The notes: generated from the letters alone by a model not told the origin. A DNA stretch of 64,000 nucleotides from Alphaproteobacteria bacterium (GCA_030614785.1 JAUWTJ010000009.1:1-64000); one strand, 5' to 3'. Positions 18,877 through 28,484 are shown, counted from the stretch's first letter. Program-made: numbers and translations.

Positions 18877-19905
18877 ATGTTTCGCTTCGGCGCCGTCATC
18901 TGTTCAGCGATCACTTTTGCTGCCCTGTTTGCCTTTACTGCCGGCGGCTGTCAGGCCACCGAACAGGCTCTGAGTAATGGTATGGGGCAAATCACAGGGA
19001 AAAGTGAAGGTTCAACCCGCATTCCGCTCAACGGCGACGATCTGGCAATCGACACGCTGGGTGATCTTGGCTATCTGGGCGGACTCAAACTGACATCGAA
19101 GGACAAGGATTTTGGCGGCCTCTCGGGGCTATTGGTCTCTGAAGACGGAAACCGCTTTCTGAGCGTCAGCGACAAGGGCAATTGGATCACCGGAAAACTT
19201 CTGTACAGGGATGGTGAACTCATTGGTGTGCGGGAGATCAAAATTGCCCCGATGCTCGACCCTGGCGGCCAGTCCATCGAAGGCAAGAAATTCGGCGATG
19301 CGGAATCGCTGATCGGAGATCTGGATGGCCGCGTGCTGGTTTCCTTTGAGGGCGAACCCAGAATATGGGCCTATGATCTTTCGCTCGAAGGATTCGCAGC
19401 CAGACCAACGCCGCTTGCAATGCCTCCCGAGGCCCGGCACGTCAAAAACAATGGCGGCCTTGAGGGTATCGCCCAGTTGAAAGACAAAGCCGGAACCCTC
19501 CTTGCCCTGACAGAAGACACGTATGATGACCACGGCAATATGAAAGGCTGGCTGATCCGTCCCGGGGGCTCGTCCAGCGTCTCCCTGAAGGCCATCCGGC
19601 CTTTCAAGCTGACCGATCTCGCAGTACTGCCAAACGGCGACGTGCTCACCCTGGAGCGCCGCTTTACGCCGATGGGAGGACCCGGCTTTCAGATCAGACG
19701 GATTGACGGTGCCACCATTCAGCCCGGCGCGACGCTTGATGGCACTATCGTGGCAAGTGCTGGCCGACCCTGGTCGGTCGATAATATGGAGGGGCTCGAC
19801 ATTCGCCAGGACAAGACCGGCAAGCTTCTCATCTATATCGTCTCGGACGATAATTTCATTGTGCTGCAGCGGACACTTCTCATGATGTTTGAATTGAAAG
19901 AGTAA
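18877..19905 (+). CDS. Exported esterase-like/phytase-like beta-propeller protein
   Basis: The 342-residue protein has a signal peptide ending near residue 24 (AGGC, weakly like a lipobox). Its body carries DFGGLSGLLVSEDGNRFLSVSDKG, VSFEGEPRIWAYD and NGGLEGIAQL, which are features of the esterase-like activity of phytase family. Members are often encoded near cobT in alphaproteobacteria. The enzymatic reaction is not established for close homologues, and no phosphate-binding residues can be claimed from this sequence. It converges on the small NTF2-like gene. Confidence 0.75.
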   Translation: MFRFGAVICSAITFAALFAFTAGGCQATEQALSNGMGQITGKSEGSTRIPLNGDDLAIDTLGDLGYLGGLKLTSKDKDFGGLSGLLVSEDGNRFLSVSDKGNWITGKLLYRDGELIGVREIKIAPMLDPGGQSIEGKKFGDAESLIGDLDGRVLVSFEGEPRIWAYDLSLEGFAARPTPLAMPPEARHVKNNGGLEGIAQLKDKAGTLLALTEDTYDDHGNMKGWLIRPGGSSSVSLKAIRPFKLTDLAVLPNGDVLTLERRFTPMGGPGFQIRRIDGATIQPGATLDGTIVASAGRPWSVDNMEGLDIRQDKTGKLLIYIVSDDNFIVLQRTLLMMFELKE

Positions 19906-19914
19906 AATCGGGCG

Positions 19915-20370
19915 CTATGGCGCAAAGCTGGATCTGGCCTGAATGCCCCAGTGGCCCTCGAGAAACGTAACGATGTAAAGCGAATCATAGGTCGCGATTT
20001 TCTCGTTCTCGGCAGTATAGCGGCTGAACGTCACTTTGAAGTGAACCTTCTCCTTGCCGGAATCAAGCGCTTCAACCGCGTCCCAGGCCGAATGATCCCA
20101 GCCGGTGGATTTTGAAAAAGCAGCAAAATCCATTCGGTCCGTGACGGCTTTGGCATTGTCAGAGATCATCACCTGACCGCTGGCAAATCGCACATGGGGA
20201 TAGTTGAAGGTCGCGGCCCAGGCCGCTTCATCCCTTGCGTTAAACGTCGTCATAAACTCATCCATGACCTGGCGGGCCGCCTTGAGCGCCGCGTGGTTTT
20301 CATCGGCAATGGCCGCGGGTGCTGCTGCCACAAAGAGACACACAAACAGGCTGGTCATCATAACTCTCAT
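19915..20370 (-). CDS. Exported NTF2/SnoaL-like protein
   Basis: The 151-residue protein has a signal peptide (about 1-22, ending AIADENH). An NTF2-like fold follows, with FNARDEAAWAATFNYPHVRFASG and the C-terminal strand pair YDSLYIVTFLEGHWGIQARS. Such folds act as isomerases, dehydratases or ligand-binding proteins. The short form here shows no certain catalytic residues. The start ATG follows GGAGACCCCCC. It lies between two exported propeller genes. Confidence 0.7.
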   Translation of the reverse strand: MRVMMTSLFVCLFVAAAPAAIADENHAALKAARQVMDEFMTTFNARDEAAWAATFNYPHVRFASGQVMISDNAKAVTDRMDFAAFSKSTGWDHSAWDAVEALDSGKEKVHFKVTFSRYTAENEKIATYDSLYIVTFLEGHWGIQARSSFAP

Positions 20371-20475
20371 GGGGGGTCTCCTTTTCCGGGTTCAACTCAC
20401 GTCTTGCCGCTCATCATATTCACGCTATAGTGCCACGCAGAAAAGTCAAAGATGAACAAATCCGGGGAGAACATC

Positions 20476-22092
20476 ATGTTTCATCGTTTCACGCTAACTC
20501 TTGCTGCAACAGCGCTTCTTGCGACAGCGGCCTGCGACAACAAGCCGAAAGACGCCGCGAAGCCGGCCACTTACACGGTTGAGACGTTTGTTCCCGGCGC
20601 GCCGTTTCACGGGCTGCACGGCCTGGCATTCGACAAGCAAGGCGCGCTTTACGCTGGCAGCGTTGTCGGCATGGCGATCTACAAGGTCGATCCCGAGACG
20701 GGCGACGTGGCGGTTCACATCGGTGGGCCCGAAGGACAGGCAGACGATCTGGAGTTTTCCGAGGCTGGCGGGTTGGCATGGACGGCGTTCGGGCTTGGCA
20801 AGGTGTTCTATCAAACACCGCAGGGCGAGCGCCGGATCGTAGCGGAAGGATTGCCGGGGGCTAATTCGCTGGCCTTTAATGACGAGGGCCGCCTGTTTGC
20901 GACCCAGGTCTTCATGGGTGATGCGCTTTACGAAGTTTATCTTTCCGGCAAGACACCGCCGCGCAAGATCATGGAAGGCATGGGCGGACTGAACGGTTTT
21001 GATTTTGGGCCCGACGGCAAGCTCTATGGTCCGATCTGGTTCAAGGGCGAAATCGCGCGGGTCGATGTGGACGCTGGAACCCTGGAGACTGTTGCCACAG
21101 GCTTTACCGTGCCCGCCGCTGTGAACTTTGACAGCCAGGGTGTGCTGCACGCGATCGACAATGAAACCGGGGAAATCTTCCGTGTGGATATCGAAACCGG
21201 TGAGCGAACGCTTGTTGCAAATGCCCCGACCAATCTCGACAATCTCGCCTTTGATGCCGATGACCGACTCTTTGTCTCCAATATGTCAGATGCGGCGATC
21301 TATGAAGTCAACCGTGAGACCGGCGAGCTCAGGACCGTGACCTCGGGACCGCTTTCAGTTCCGGCGGGGCTGGCCTGGCATAACGGTACGCTCTTTGTTG
21401 CCGACACGTTCAACTTTTCGAAAGTTGATACCGCAACAGGCGAGGTCAGCGACATCCTGCGTCTGGTATCGGAACACGAATATCCGACCGCCGTGAGCGC
21501 CAATGATAGTAGAATCATTCTGACCAGCGCCAATAGCGGCCTCGTGCAAATCTATGATACGGCCACCGAGGAGCGGATCGCCCGCTGGCACGATTTTATT
21601 CTCCCTGCCGGCGTGATTGACCTGCCGACCGGCGAAGTCGCCGTGCTTGAAGGCGTCGGTCGCATCTCGCTTGTGTCGGGCGACGACGGAGCTACCCGTA
21701 CGGTTCTGGTCGAAGGGCTGATTGATCCGGCTGGTCTAGCCTGGGCCGATGGCAGCTTCTATGTCAGTGAGGGCGCTGCGGGCACCGTGTCGAAAATCGA
21801 CGGCACTACCGGTGAGAAGACCCTGATCGCCGACGGCCTTGCCGGGCCTGAAGGGCTTGCTGTAACCGCAGGCGGCGACCTGCTTGTGGCCGAGGTTGGC
21901 AAGGCGCAACTCATTTCCATCGCGCCTGATGGCTCGCACACGGTTGTCGCCGGGGGCCTCCAGATGGGCCTGTCAGGCTATGCCCCCTTCCCGCCAGCCT
22001 ACATCCCGACCGGTGTGGCGATTGGCGGTGACGGCGAGATTTACGTCTCGTCTGATGTCGAGACTTCGATTTATCGGATCACTAAGGAGTAA
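20476..22092 (+). CDS. Lipoprotein with SMP-30/NHL-type beta-propeller repeats
   Basis: The 538-residue protein starts at the ATG preceded by GGGGAGAACATC; an upstream in-frame ATG at 20452 lacks a ribosome site. The N-terminus ends in ATAAC-DNKPKD, a probable lipidation site at about residue 19. The body is built of repeated segments such as GLAFDKQGALYAG, VDPETGDVAVHIGG and GLAWHNGTLFVAD. These fit two propellers of the gluconolactonase/NHL kind, from about 40-290 and 290-535. A lactonase or a non-catalytic binding role is possible. Confidence 0.75.
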   Translation: MFHRFTLTLAATALLATAACDNKPKDAAKPATYTVETFVPGAPFHGLHGLAFDKQGALYAGSVVGMAIYKVDPETGDVAVHIGGPEGQADDLEFSEAGGLAWTAFGLGKVFYQTPQGERRIVAEGLPGANSLAFNDEGRLFATQVFMGDALYEVYLSGKTPPRKIMEGMGGLNGFDFGPDGKLYGPIWFKGEIARVDVDAGTLETVATGFTVPAAVNFDSQGVLHAIDNETGEIFRVDIETGERTLVANAPTNLDNLAFDADDRLFVSNMSDAAIYEVNRETGELRTVTSGPLSVPAGLAWHNGTLFVADTFNFSKVDTATGEVSDILRLVSEHEYPTAVSANDSRIILTSANSGLVQIYDTATEERIARWHDFILPAGVIDLPTGEVAVLEGVGRISLVSGDDGATRTVLVEGLIDPAGLAWADGSFYVSEGAAGTVSKIDGTTGEKTLIADGLAGPEGLAVTAGGDLLVAEVGKAQLISIAPDGSHTVVAGGLQMGLSGYAPFPPAYIPTGVAIGGDGEIYVSSDVETSIYRITKE

Positions 22093-22122
22093 ACAGGCGA
22101 GAGTAAACTTCGTCTTGCCGGC

Positions 22123-23466
22123 TCATCGCTCGTGAATGACCCGGCCATCGAGGTCAAGGACGGCCTTTACGGTCCTGGTGAACAGAACGCCTGTCTCATT
22201 CGAGCCACTGTAGGTCGTTTCGACCTCAATGTAGTCACCGTCAACCTGGTAGTTCGTTCTGATATGCCGAAAGCTGCCAGGATCGTCCATCGTTGCAACG
22301 ATACGGTTCGTCACGTGCTTGTTTGACCCGTTGAATAAAAACTGGGACGCTACTTTTTTCAAGCGCGCCCGTTCTGCCTCTGCATGTGGTTTGGCTGCCA
22401 GATAAAGCGTCCTGACGTCTTCATCTTCGGCCGCCAGGAACCTGTCCAGTTGTGTGACCACTGCGAGGTATTGTCCCTGGTCCGCAGAGGCCCGGGCACT
22501 GGCAATGACCTCCTCGCGGTGCGCCTGAAAATAATTGACGTTGGCGTTTGTGAAGCGCCTGCCCGGGTTGGCCAGATCCAGTGATGTGCTGGAGACAAGA
22601 AGAAACAACACCAGGACTGTTTTCGCCCGAGGCGACAAACGTCGCTCCGGCTTCGAGAGAAGATATCGCCTGACCGGCGGTACGAAACATGTCGCCATGA
22701 CCGCCATGGTCAGCCCGCCCGGGACGGAGGCCATGAAGGCCATCGATAACCCGGTCGCTGCGCCGCGCGCGCAAAGTGTCCATTGCGACGCTGGTCGACG
22801 AAGACGGTTATCCAGCCGAGCGAGACTATCAGTCGCAAATGAACTTATTCGATCCGCCTTGTTCTCTATCGCCGCCAGTTTTCTGAATAGTTCGACAAGC
22901 ACCCGACATCCGTTGACCAGCGGCGCAAGGACACAATCTCTACAAACTGCAGCAGAGAATTTCAGGCTCCTGACCAAAGGCGCAAAAATCCATTTCCTGA
23001 TATCAATCTTGCGAGCCAAAAAGCGTCTGGTTTTTTTGCCTGAAGCCTTGATCTCAACACCAGGTGTCTGACTGGCATCATCAAACAGCGGCGGCGGCGC
23101 TTGATCAGTTTCCACATCTGGAAAATCTGTTCGAGGAACTCCGTAGGCATCGAAGACATTGTCTGCAACACTGTCATCGACAGCATTTGGTCGGGGCATC
23201 GCAACCTGCGGCAGATTCGTCGGCTGCCTTGCTTCTGAATATTTGTAGACAGACCATTTTGTCTTGCCGGTACTGATATCCCTGGAGGCCCGCAAGGCCC
23301 GAATGACATCACCGTGTTCTGCCATCAGCCGAGGCAGAAACTTTTGCAGGCTTTGTTCGCTCGACAGGCCATGGGCCGTCGACCATTTCTGGTTGACCCT
23401 GACCTGTATTACAAAATTGGCTTCAGACACCCCGACACCCCCGCCCCGGATCACACGCACGTCCAT
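22123..23466 (-). CDS. Membrane protein of unknown function
   Basis: The 447-residue protein has a charged soluble N-terminal part (about 1-200) and two or three hydrophobic segments around residues 225-305, including MAVMATCFVPP and VLVLFLLVSSTSL. A C-terminal soluble domain has helical, repeat-like sequence and a beta-rich end. No family is recognised. The frame extends to a GTG at 23532, but the ATG at 23466 (MDVRVIRGGGVGV) looks more natural; neither has a strong ribosome site. It is moderately less GC-rich than its neighbours, which could mean lateral origin. Confidence 0.55.
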   Translation of the reverse strand: MDVRVIRGGGVGVSEANFVIQVRVNQKWSTAHGLSSEQSLQKFLPRLMAEHGDVIRALRASRDISTGKTKWSVYKYSEARQPTNLPQVAMPRPNAVDDSVADNVFDAYGVPRTDFPDVETDQAPPPLFDDASQTPGVEIKASGKKTRRFLARKIDIRKWIFAPLVRSLKFSAAVCRDCVLAPLVNGCRVLVELFRKLAAIENKADRISSFATDSLARLDNRLRRPASQWTLCARGAATGLSMAFMASVPGGLTMAVMATCFVPPVRRYLLSKPERRLSPRAKTVLVLFLLVSSTSLDLANPGRRFTNANVNYFQAHREEVIASARASADQGQYLAVVTQLDRFLAAEDEDVRTLYLAAKPHAEAERARLKKVASQFLFNGSNKHVTNRIVATMDDPGSFRHIRTNYQVDGDYIEVETTYSGSNETGVLFTRTVKAVLDLDGRVIHER

Positions 23467-23657
23467 ATGGCCAGATCGACGGTCGCCGGTCGCCGGAGAG
23501 GCTGGCTCCCGTATACCGATCAACCCAACCACGGGTATTTACCATAATAACCACATAATTACCAGCGACCGGGCCACGGCGCGCGATTTGGCGTCACCCA
23601 GCACTTCGCGAAGCCAGGCCCCCGGCCACTTTCAGGCGTCTTGGCCAGTAGTCCTGA

Positions 23658-24461
23658 TCAGTAGTCCTGGAAATACTCGACGCGGTCGATGCCGTGGGCA
23701 ACAAGGGCTGGTTCAAGGCCTGCCAGGCCCTCCTCTTCTGCAGTGAAAACCGCAATATTGTCACCCGCCTGATGGCCACCGGAAGCACCGGACAAGTTGA
23801 GGCGATTGATGGTACGGCGCGCAACGGCCTCGCCTGAATCGATGATGGTGATGTCGGGGGAGAGGAGATAGGCGATTTCCTCTCTGACCAGCGGGAAATG
23901 TGTGCAGGCCAGCACCAGCGTATCCATTTCGTGGCCGCGCAAATCATTCGTCAGCTTTGACAGAACCCTTTTCAGGTCTGTGAAGTTGAGCTGCTCGCCG
24001 CGCAGCTTGCGCTCTGCCATCTCCACCAGCTCGGAACTGCCATGCCGGATAACATGCACATCAGGCGCATAGTCGGCGATCAGTTCTTCGGTATATTGCC
24101 GCTCAACGGTTCCGGGCGTGCCAAGCAAGCCAATCACGCCGGTTTCTGTTTTCAGTGCCGCTGGCTTGATTGCAGGAACAGTCCCGACAACCGGAACGCC
24201 AAGAGCCAAACGAATTTCTTCAAGCGCCACCGTACTCGCCGTGTTGCAGGCGACAACGACAACATCCGGCAGATGGCGCTCACAGAGCTTTGCCAGAAGG
24301 TTCGGCAGCCGTCCGATAAGTTCCGGCTCGGTTCTATTGCCATAGGGGAAGAAATCGTTGTCCGCGACGAGGGTCGTGCGCGTGTCCGGCGCGGCTTTGC
24401 GGATTTCGGCGAGAACCGAAAGGCCGCCAACGCCTGAATCGAAAATCAGTACATGTGCCAT
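23658..24461 (-). CDS. murI: Glutamate racemase
   Basis: The 267-residue cofactor-independent racemase makes D-glutamate for peptidoglycan. The two catalytic cysteines are Cys72 in VACNTAS and Cys186 in LACTHFPL. The N-terminal Asp8 of FDSGVGGLS and the DNDFFPYG motif are intact. I chose MAHVLIFDSG at 24461; the longer frame upstream adds 27 unrelated residues. It is the last gene of a five-gene minus-strand run and lies 17 bases after the VOC gene, an unusual place for a cell-wall gene. Confidence 0.92.
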   Translation of the reverse strand: MAHVLIFDSGVGGLSVLAEIRKAAPDTRTTLVADNDFFPYGNRTEPELIGRLPNLLAKLCERHLPDVVVVACNTASTVALEEIRLALGVPVVGTVPAIKPAALKTETGVIGLLGTPGTVERQYTEELIADYAPDVHVIRHGSSELVEMAERKLRGEQLNFTDLKRVLSKLTNDLRGHEMDTLVLACTHFPLVREEIAYLLSPDITIIDSGEAVARRTINRLNLSGASGGHQAGDNIAVFTAEEEGLAGLEPALVAHGIDRVEYFQDY

Positions 24462-24478
24462 CTGACAGCTTCCGACTT

Positions 24479-25354
24479 CTAGTGCTGATGAAGATCGCGC
24501 GGCGGCGGATCGACGGCATCGGGGTGTCCAGACCAGTCCCATCCGGCCGTATCACGCGAGACGCCCATCAGGAGCCCGTGCATGTCACGCGGATCGGTCC
24601 AGAGCCCGTCCGGCTCATCGGCGGGGTCTCCAGAACGCGGGGTCCAGCGCACACCGGCCTCGCGAAACCGCTCGGTGAGGGCGGCAATGTCATGGGTTTC
24701 GCAATAGCACATGTAGAGGCTGTCGCCATGCTTCTTGACCCAACGCCCCATGGGGACATCATCCCTGGTCACCTGGGAAAGCTCGATCCTGTCGAGACGG
24801 TTGGGTTTGTTGAAAAGCGTCAACGTCCCGTCATAGCCAAAACGCGGGCTGCCAATGCGGGTAAAGTTGCGCGCCTCAAGCTGAAAAAGTCCGGCAAAAT
24901 GCGCCGCAGCAAAACGCCAGTCTGTAACCAGTGTGTTGGTCACTTCATAGAGAAAACTGGCCAAACCGACCCGGCGACGCGGCCAGGTTTTCGAAATTAC
25001 AAAGCGAATGCCGAAGTGATCCTCAGGGGCCATGTAGAACTGGTCGCCCTCCTGGATGCATTCAAATCCCAACGCCTCAATGTGGGCCTTGAGACGCTCC
25101 GGTTCATTGCAGCAAAGACCGGCCGTCATGAGGCCGCCGCCGCGCGCCGCAATAAAGTCAGCCGTGAGACCTGTTCCGTCCGGCTCACAAAGCTCGACCT
25201 CACTTTCACCAAACGCCAGCACGGTTTTCTTCGCGCCGAGATAGCTGCTCTTGTCCTCACGCACAATTTCAGCAGAAAAGAGGTTCTCAAACGAAGCGGC
25301 GGCCTCGGCGGCAGACTTCACCGCGATCTGAACGCGGTCCACACGGTCCATCAT
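24479..25354 (-). CDS. VOC (glyoxalase/dioxygenase superfamily) protein
   Basis: The 291-residue protein begins with RVDRVQIAVKSAAEAAASFENLF, the first beta-alpha-beta of a VOC module (about 1-125). A second, more diverged module follows (about 140-280). Metal ligands cannot be assigned safely. The ATG at 25354 is chosen because GAAGGA precedes it by 7 bases. It stands between an SDR gene and murI. VOC proteins include isomerases, ring-cleaving dioxygenases and epimerases; the reaction here is unknown. Confidence 0.72.
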   Translation of the reverse strand: MMDRVDRVQIAVKSAAEAAASFENLFSAEIVREDKSSYLGAKKTVLAFGESEVELCEPDGTGLTADFIAARGGGLMTAGLCCNEPERLKAHIEALGFECIQEGDQFYMAPEDHFGIRFVISKTWPRRRVGLASFLYEVTNTLVTDWRFAAAHFAGLFQLEARNFTRIGSPRFGYDGTLTLFNKPNRLDRIELSQVTRDDVPMGRWVKKHGDSLYMCYCETHDIAALTERFREAGVRWTPRSGDPADEPDGLWTDPRDMHGLLMGVSRDTAGWDWSGHPDAVDPPPRDLHQH

Positions 25355-25382
25355 AATCAGTCCTTCTTTCAGGTCCTGCAAT

Positions 25383-26183
25383 TCAGCAGGTCATGCCGCC
25401 ATCGATGACAAGCTCCGACCCGGTCATGTGGCTGGAGTCGTCGGAGGCGAGGAACAAAATACCGGCGGCGATTTCCTGCGGCTTGCCGGCATGACCCATG
25501 GGGACCTGCACCATCTGGGCAATGGCTTCAACGTCCGGTGCATTGGCGCCTTCGCTCGGCGGCAATATGGAATCCTGCATGCTGGCATCCATTTTGCCCC
25601 AGATAGCTGTATCAATGATGCCAGGGTGAACCGAATTAACCCGGATGCCGGTCTGGCCCATGGCACATTCCTTGGCGACGCCCTTGGTGAAGAGACGCAC
25701 CGCACCCTTGGTGGCATTGTAGGCCGTCAGACCCGGAGCGCCCTGTAATCCGGCGACGGATGAAATATTGATGATGGAGCCACCACCCGAGGCTGCCATG
25801 GCAGGAATGGCGTATTTTGTGCCGAGGAAGACGCTGTCGACATTGACTTCCATCAGATTACGCCATGCCGCCAGGGTCATTTCGGTAATCGGGCCGCCAG
25901 GCGCAATCCCTGCATTGTTCACCAGTACGTCGAGCTTGCCAAACTCCGCCACTGTCGATCCAACAATATCGCCCCAGAGCGCCTCGTCGACCACATCCTG
26001 TTTGTGAAAGACGGCCTTGCCGCCGGCAGCCTTGATGCCTTCAACGACGGCTTCGCCGGCGCGGACATCAATATCGGTGACGACAACGCTGGCACCTTCA
26101 CGGGCCAGGATCTCGGCGGTTGCCCGACCAATACCCGAAGCACCACCTGTTACAATCGCAACTTTTCCATCTACGCGTCCCAT
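25383..26183 (-). CDS. Short-chain dehydrogenase/reductase, tandem copy 2
   Basis: This 266-residue classical SDR has the NAD(P) motif TGGASGIG (residues 12-19), NNAG and the Ser-Tyr-Lys set in SSVAGLQGAPGLTAYNATKG. Asp37-type residues after the second strand (VTDID) suggest NAD preference. The ATG at 26183 follows GGAGAAAGACA; the longer reading frame would overlap the next gene. It is clearly similar to the neighbouring SDR along its full length, with shared NISSVAGL, KGVAKECA and NSVHPGIIDT blocks, so the pair arose by tandem duplication. Confidence 0.88.
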   Translation of the reverse strand: MGRVDGKVAIVTGGASGIGRATAEILAREGASVVVTDIDVRAGEAVVEGIKAAGGKAVFHKQDVVDEALWGDIVGSTVAEFGKLDVLVNNAGIAPGGPITEMTLAAWRNLMEVNVDSVFLGTKYAIPAMAASGGGSIINISSVAGLQGAPGLTAYNATKGAVRLFTKGVAKECAMGQTGIRVNSVHPGIIDTAIWGKMDASMQDSILPPSEGANAPDVEAIAQMVQVPMGHAGKPQEIAAGILFLASDDSSHMTGSELVIDGGMTC

Positions 26184-26196
26184 TGTCTTTCTCCTG

Positions 26197-27003
26197 CTAT
26201 GCGGTGATACCGCCATCAATTACGAGTTCAGAGCCTGTCATGTGGCTCGCTTCATCTGATGCCAAAAATAAAATGCCATTGGCAATTTCTTCTGCGGTTC
26301 CGGCGACACCCATGGGCACCGCTACCTGGGCCATAGCCTGAACGTCGACCGCATTGGCGCCTTCAGTGATCGGGAGGAGGCTGCCTTGCCTCTGCTCGTC
26401 TGTGACATCAAACTTCGTCCAGATCGGCGTATCAATGATGCCCGGATGTACCGAGTTGACGCGAATATTGAGCCCGCCAGCCGCACATTCCTTGGCGACC
26501 CCCTTGGTGAAAATGCGAACGCCGCCTTTGGTGGCATTGTACCCGGTCAGGCCGGGCGAGCCTCGCAGTCCGGCAACAGATGATATGTTGATAATCGAAC
26601 CACCCCCTGATGCCGCCATGGCGGGGATTGCATGCTTTACGCCGAGAAAGACGCCATCCAGATTAATCTCGCGCTGCCTGCGCCAGTCCTGAAGGGTCAT
26701 GTCCACTATAGGAGACGGAACGCCGATCCCGGCATTGTTGACCAGAATGTCCAGCCCGCCGAACGCTTCAACGGTCGATGCGACAACGCTCTGCCAGACC
26801 TCTTCGTCGACAACATCCTGGGTCTTGAAGACGGCCCTGCCGCCACGTTCCATTATGCCGGCAACGACACCCTCACCTTCAGGCTTTTGAAGATCGGTGA
26901 TCACGACGATGGCGCCTTCGCGGGCCAACACCTCGGCGGCTGCCCTGCCGATACCTGAAGCACCGCCAGTGACAATGGCGACCTTGCCTTCTACCCGTCC
27001 CAT
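26197..27003 (-). CDS. Short-chain dehydrogenase/reductase, tandem copy 1
   Basis: This 268-residue classical SDR starts at an ATG preceded by AAGGAGAACAGT. It has TGGASGIG, NNAG and SSVAGLRGSPGLTGYNATKG, the Ser-Tyr-Lys active-site set, and VITDLQ after the second strand suggesting NAD use. The main differences from its tandem partner lie around residues 38-60, 93-110 and 190-220, the last being the substrate-binding loop. The two copies may therefore act on different alcohols or ketones. It lies 23 bases after the serine hydrolase. Confidence 0.88.
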   Translation of the reverse strand: MGRVEGKVAIVTGGASGIGRAAAEVLAREGAIVVITDLQKPEGEGVVAGIMERGGRAVFKTQDVVDEEVWQSVVASTVEAFGGLDILVNNAGIGVPSPIVDMTLQDWRRQREINLDGVFLGVKHAIPAMAASGGGSIINISSVAGLRGSPGLTGYNATKGGVRIFTKGVAKECAAGGLNIRVNSVHPGIIDTPIWTKFDVTDEQRQGSLLPITEGANAVDVQAMAQVAVPMGVAGTAEEIANGILFLASDEASHMTGSELVIDGGITA

Positions 27004-27026
27004 ACTGTTCTCCTTTTGAAGTGATC

Positions 27027-28283
27027 CTAAGCGAAGCTTTCGATGATCGATGCGTTGACCAGCGTCTGAAGTTGCGGGCGCATCGGGAAGGTTGATGACG
27101 GCATCAGCTGGGTCATGAAGACCGCAACGATTTCCTCGACCGGATCAATCCAGAAATAGGTCGAGGCTGCCCCGCCCCAGGAATATGTCCCCATTGATGT
27201 TGGCGCGAGGGTCTCGACAGGATCGGTCACCACGGAAAACCCGAGCCCAAACCCGGTACCGGCTTCACGCTCTTCAGAGAAACTGGAGATCCCCATTTGC
27301 TTGATCGACTGACCGTCGGGGAGATGGTTCTGCCGCATGAAACGAACGGTTGTCGGCGACAGGAGCCTGACACCGCCGAGCTCACCACCGTTCAGGACCA
27401 TCTGAATGAAGCGGAAATAGTCGCCCGAGGTTGAGACGAGACCGCCGCCCCCGGACAGGAATTTCGGAGGCGCGCTGTAAGAGCTGCCTTCGGGCTTATC
27501 CTGCAAGACGATTTCTTTCTTGCCTGCGGGGCGCTCATAACAGGTGGCGAAGCGGCTCAGTTTTTCAGACGGCACGAAAAAGCCGGTGTCGACCATGCCC
27601 AGGGGTTCGAAAATACGGGTACGGAAAAACTCGTCGAGGGTTTGCCCGGAAAGCTTTTCCACAAGATATCCGCAGACATCTGTTGCAACAGAATAATTCC
27701 AGTGTTTGCCCGGATCAAAGACCAGTGGCATCTTCGCAAGCTTTTCAATGAAGCCTTGCAGATCAACACCGTCCTTGTCGTTCTTGTCCAGAACGCCGAT
27801 TTTCTTGCGCCGATACAGGGCGTCCACGGTGTCCTGTGCCATGAAGCCATAGGTGAGGCCTGATGTGTGGGTCAGAAGATCGAGCACCTGCATCGGTCGC
27901 TCGGGTTTGCGGGTTTGCCAAAGGTCAACCGAGCCGCCGTCAAAAACACGTAGATCCCTGAATTCCGGAATGTAACGAGACACATCATGCTCGAGGCGAA
28001 TCTTGCCCTCCTCGAAGAGCATCATCAGGGCGACCGACGTGATCGGCTTGGTCATGGAGTAGATACGGAAAATTGTGTCGTCCTGAATCGCCTCGCCGGT
28101 ATCCCAATCCTTCACGCCAACGCAGGACTGATGGACTTTTTCACCCTTGCGCGCGACCAGAACCGAAAGGCCCGAGACCTTTTTGCTGTCGACATAGGCT
28201 TTGAAATACTCCGGGATCCGGGCCAGTTTTTCGCTCGACATGCCGACAGATTCGGGCGCAACAACAGGTGTCATGACGTTCAT
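27027..28283 (-). CDS. Serine hydrolase, beta-lactamase/class C esterase family
   Basis: The 418-residue protein has the SxxK motif SMTK at residues 76-79 and a Tyr-containing YSV segment near residue 212, as in class C-type esterases and D-aminopeptidases. No signal peptide is visible, so a cytoplasmic esterase is more likely than a penicillin-binding protein. The ATG at 28283 is preceded by AGAGGAACACC. It heads the minus-strand run that continues into two SDRs, a VOC protein and murI. Confidence 0.85.
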   Translation of the reverse strand: MNVMTPVVAPESVGMSSEKLARIPEYFKAYVDSKKVSGLSVLVARKGEKVHQSCVGVKDWDTGEAIQDDTIFRIYSMTKPITSVALMMLFEEGKIRLEHDVSRYIPEFRDLRVFDGGSVDLWQTRKPERPMQVLDLLTHTSGLTYGFMAQDTVDALYRRKKIGVLDKNDKDGVDLQGFIEKLAKMPLVFDPGKHWNYSVATDVCGYLVEKLSGQTLDEFFRTRIFEPLGMVDTGFFVPSEKLSRFATCYERPAGKKEIVLQDKPEGSSYSAPPKFLSGGGGLVSTSGDYFRFIQMVLNGGELGGVRLLSPTTVRFMRQNHLPDGQSIKQMGISSFSEEREAGTGFGLGFSVVTDPVETLAPTSMGTYSWGGAASTYFWIDPVEEIVAVFMTQLMPSSTFPMRPQLQTLVNASIIESFA

Positions 28284-28484
28284 GGTGTTCCTCTTTGTGT
28301 TTTTCTCCAGCCGGAGGCGCAGGGCCCACAGCTGTGTTCGAAGAAGTCTAGCGGCAATATATCGTGGGTTCAATGGTTCACAGTGCGCCCGGCCTGATGA
28401 GGAGAATTGCGGGACCAGGCGAGACCGGATAGGCTCTGCCGATCAGAAACGTTCTCAACTTGCCTTGAAAGATCATACCCGCCC

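Noticed and set aside
22535-23071. A 178-codon plus-strand frame within the 22-23 kb orphan
   Set aside because: The minus-strand frame is much longer, has coherent membrane segments and fits the gene spacing better.
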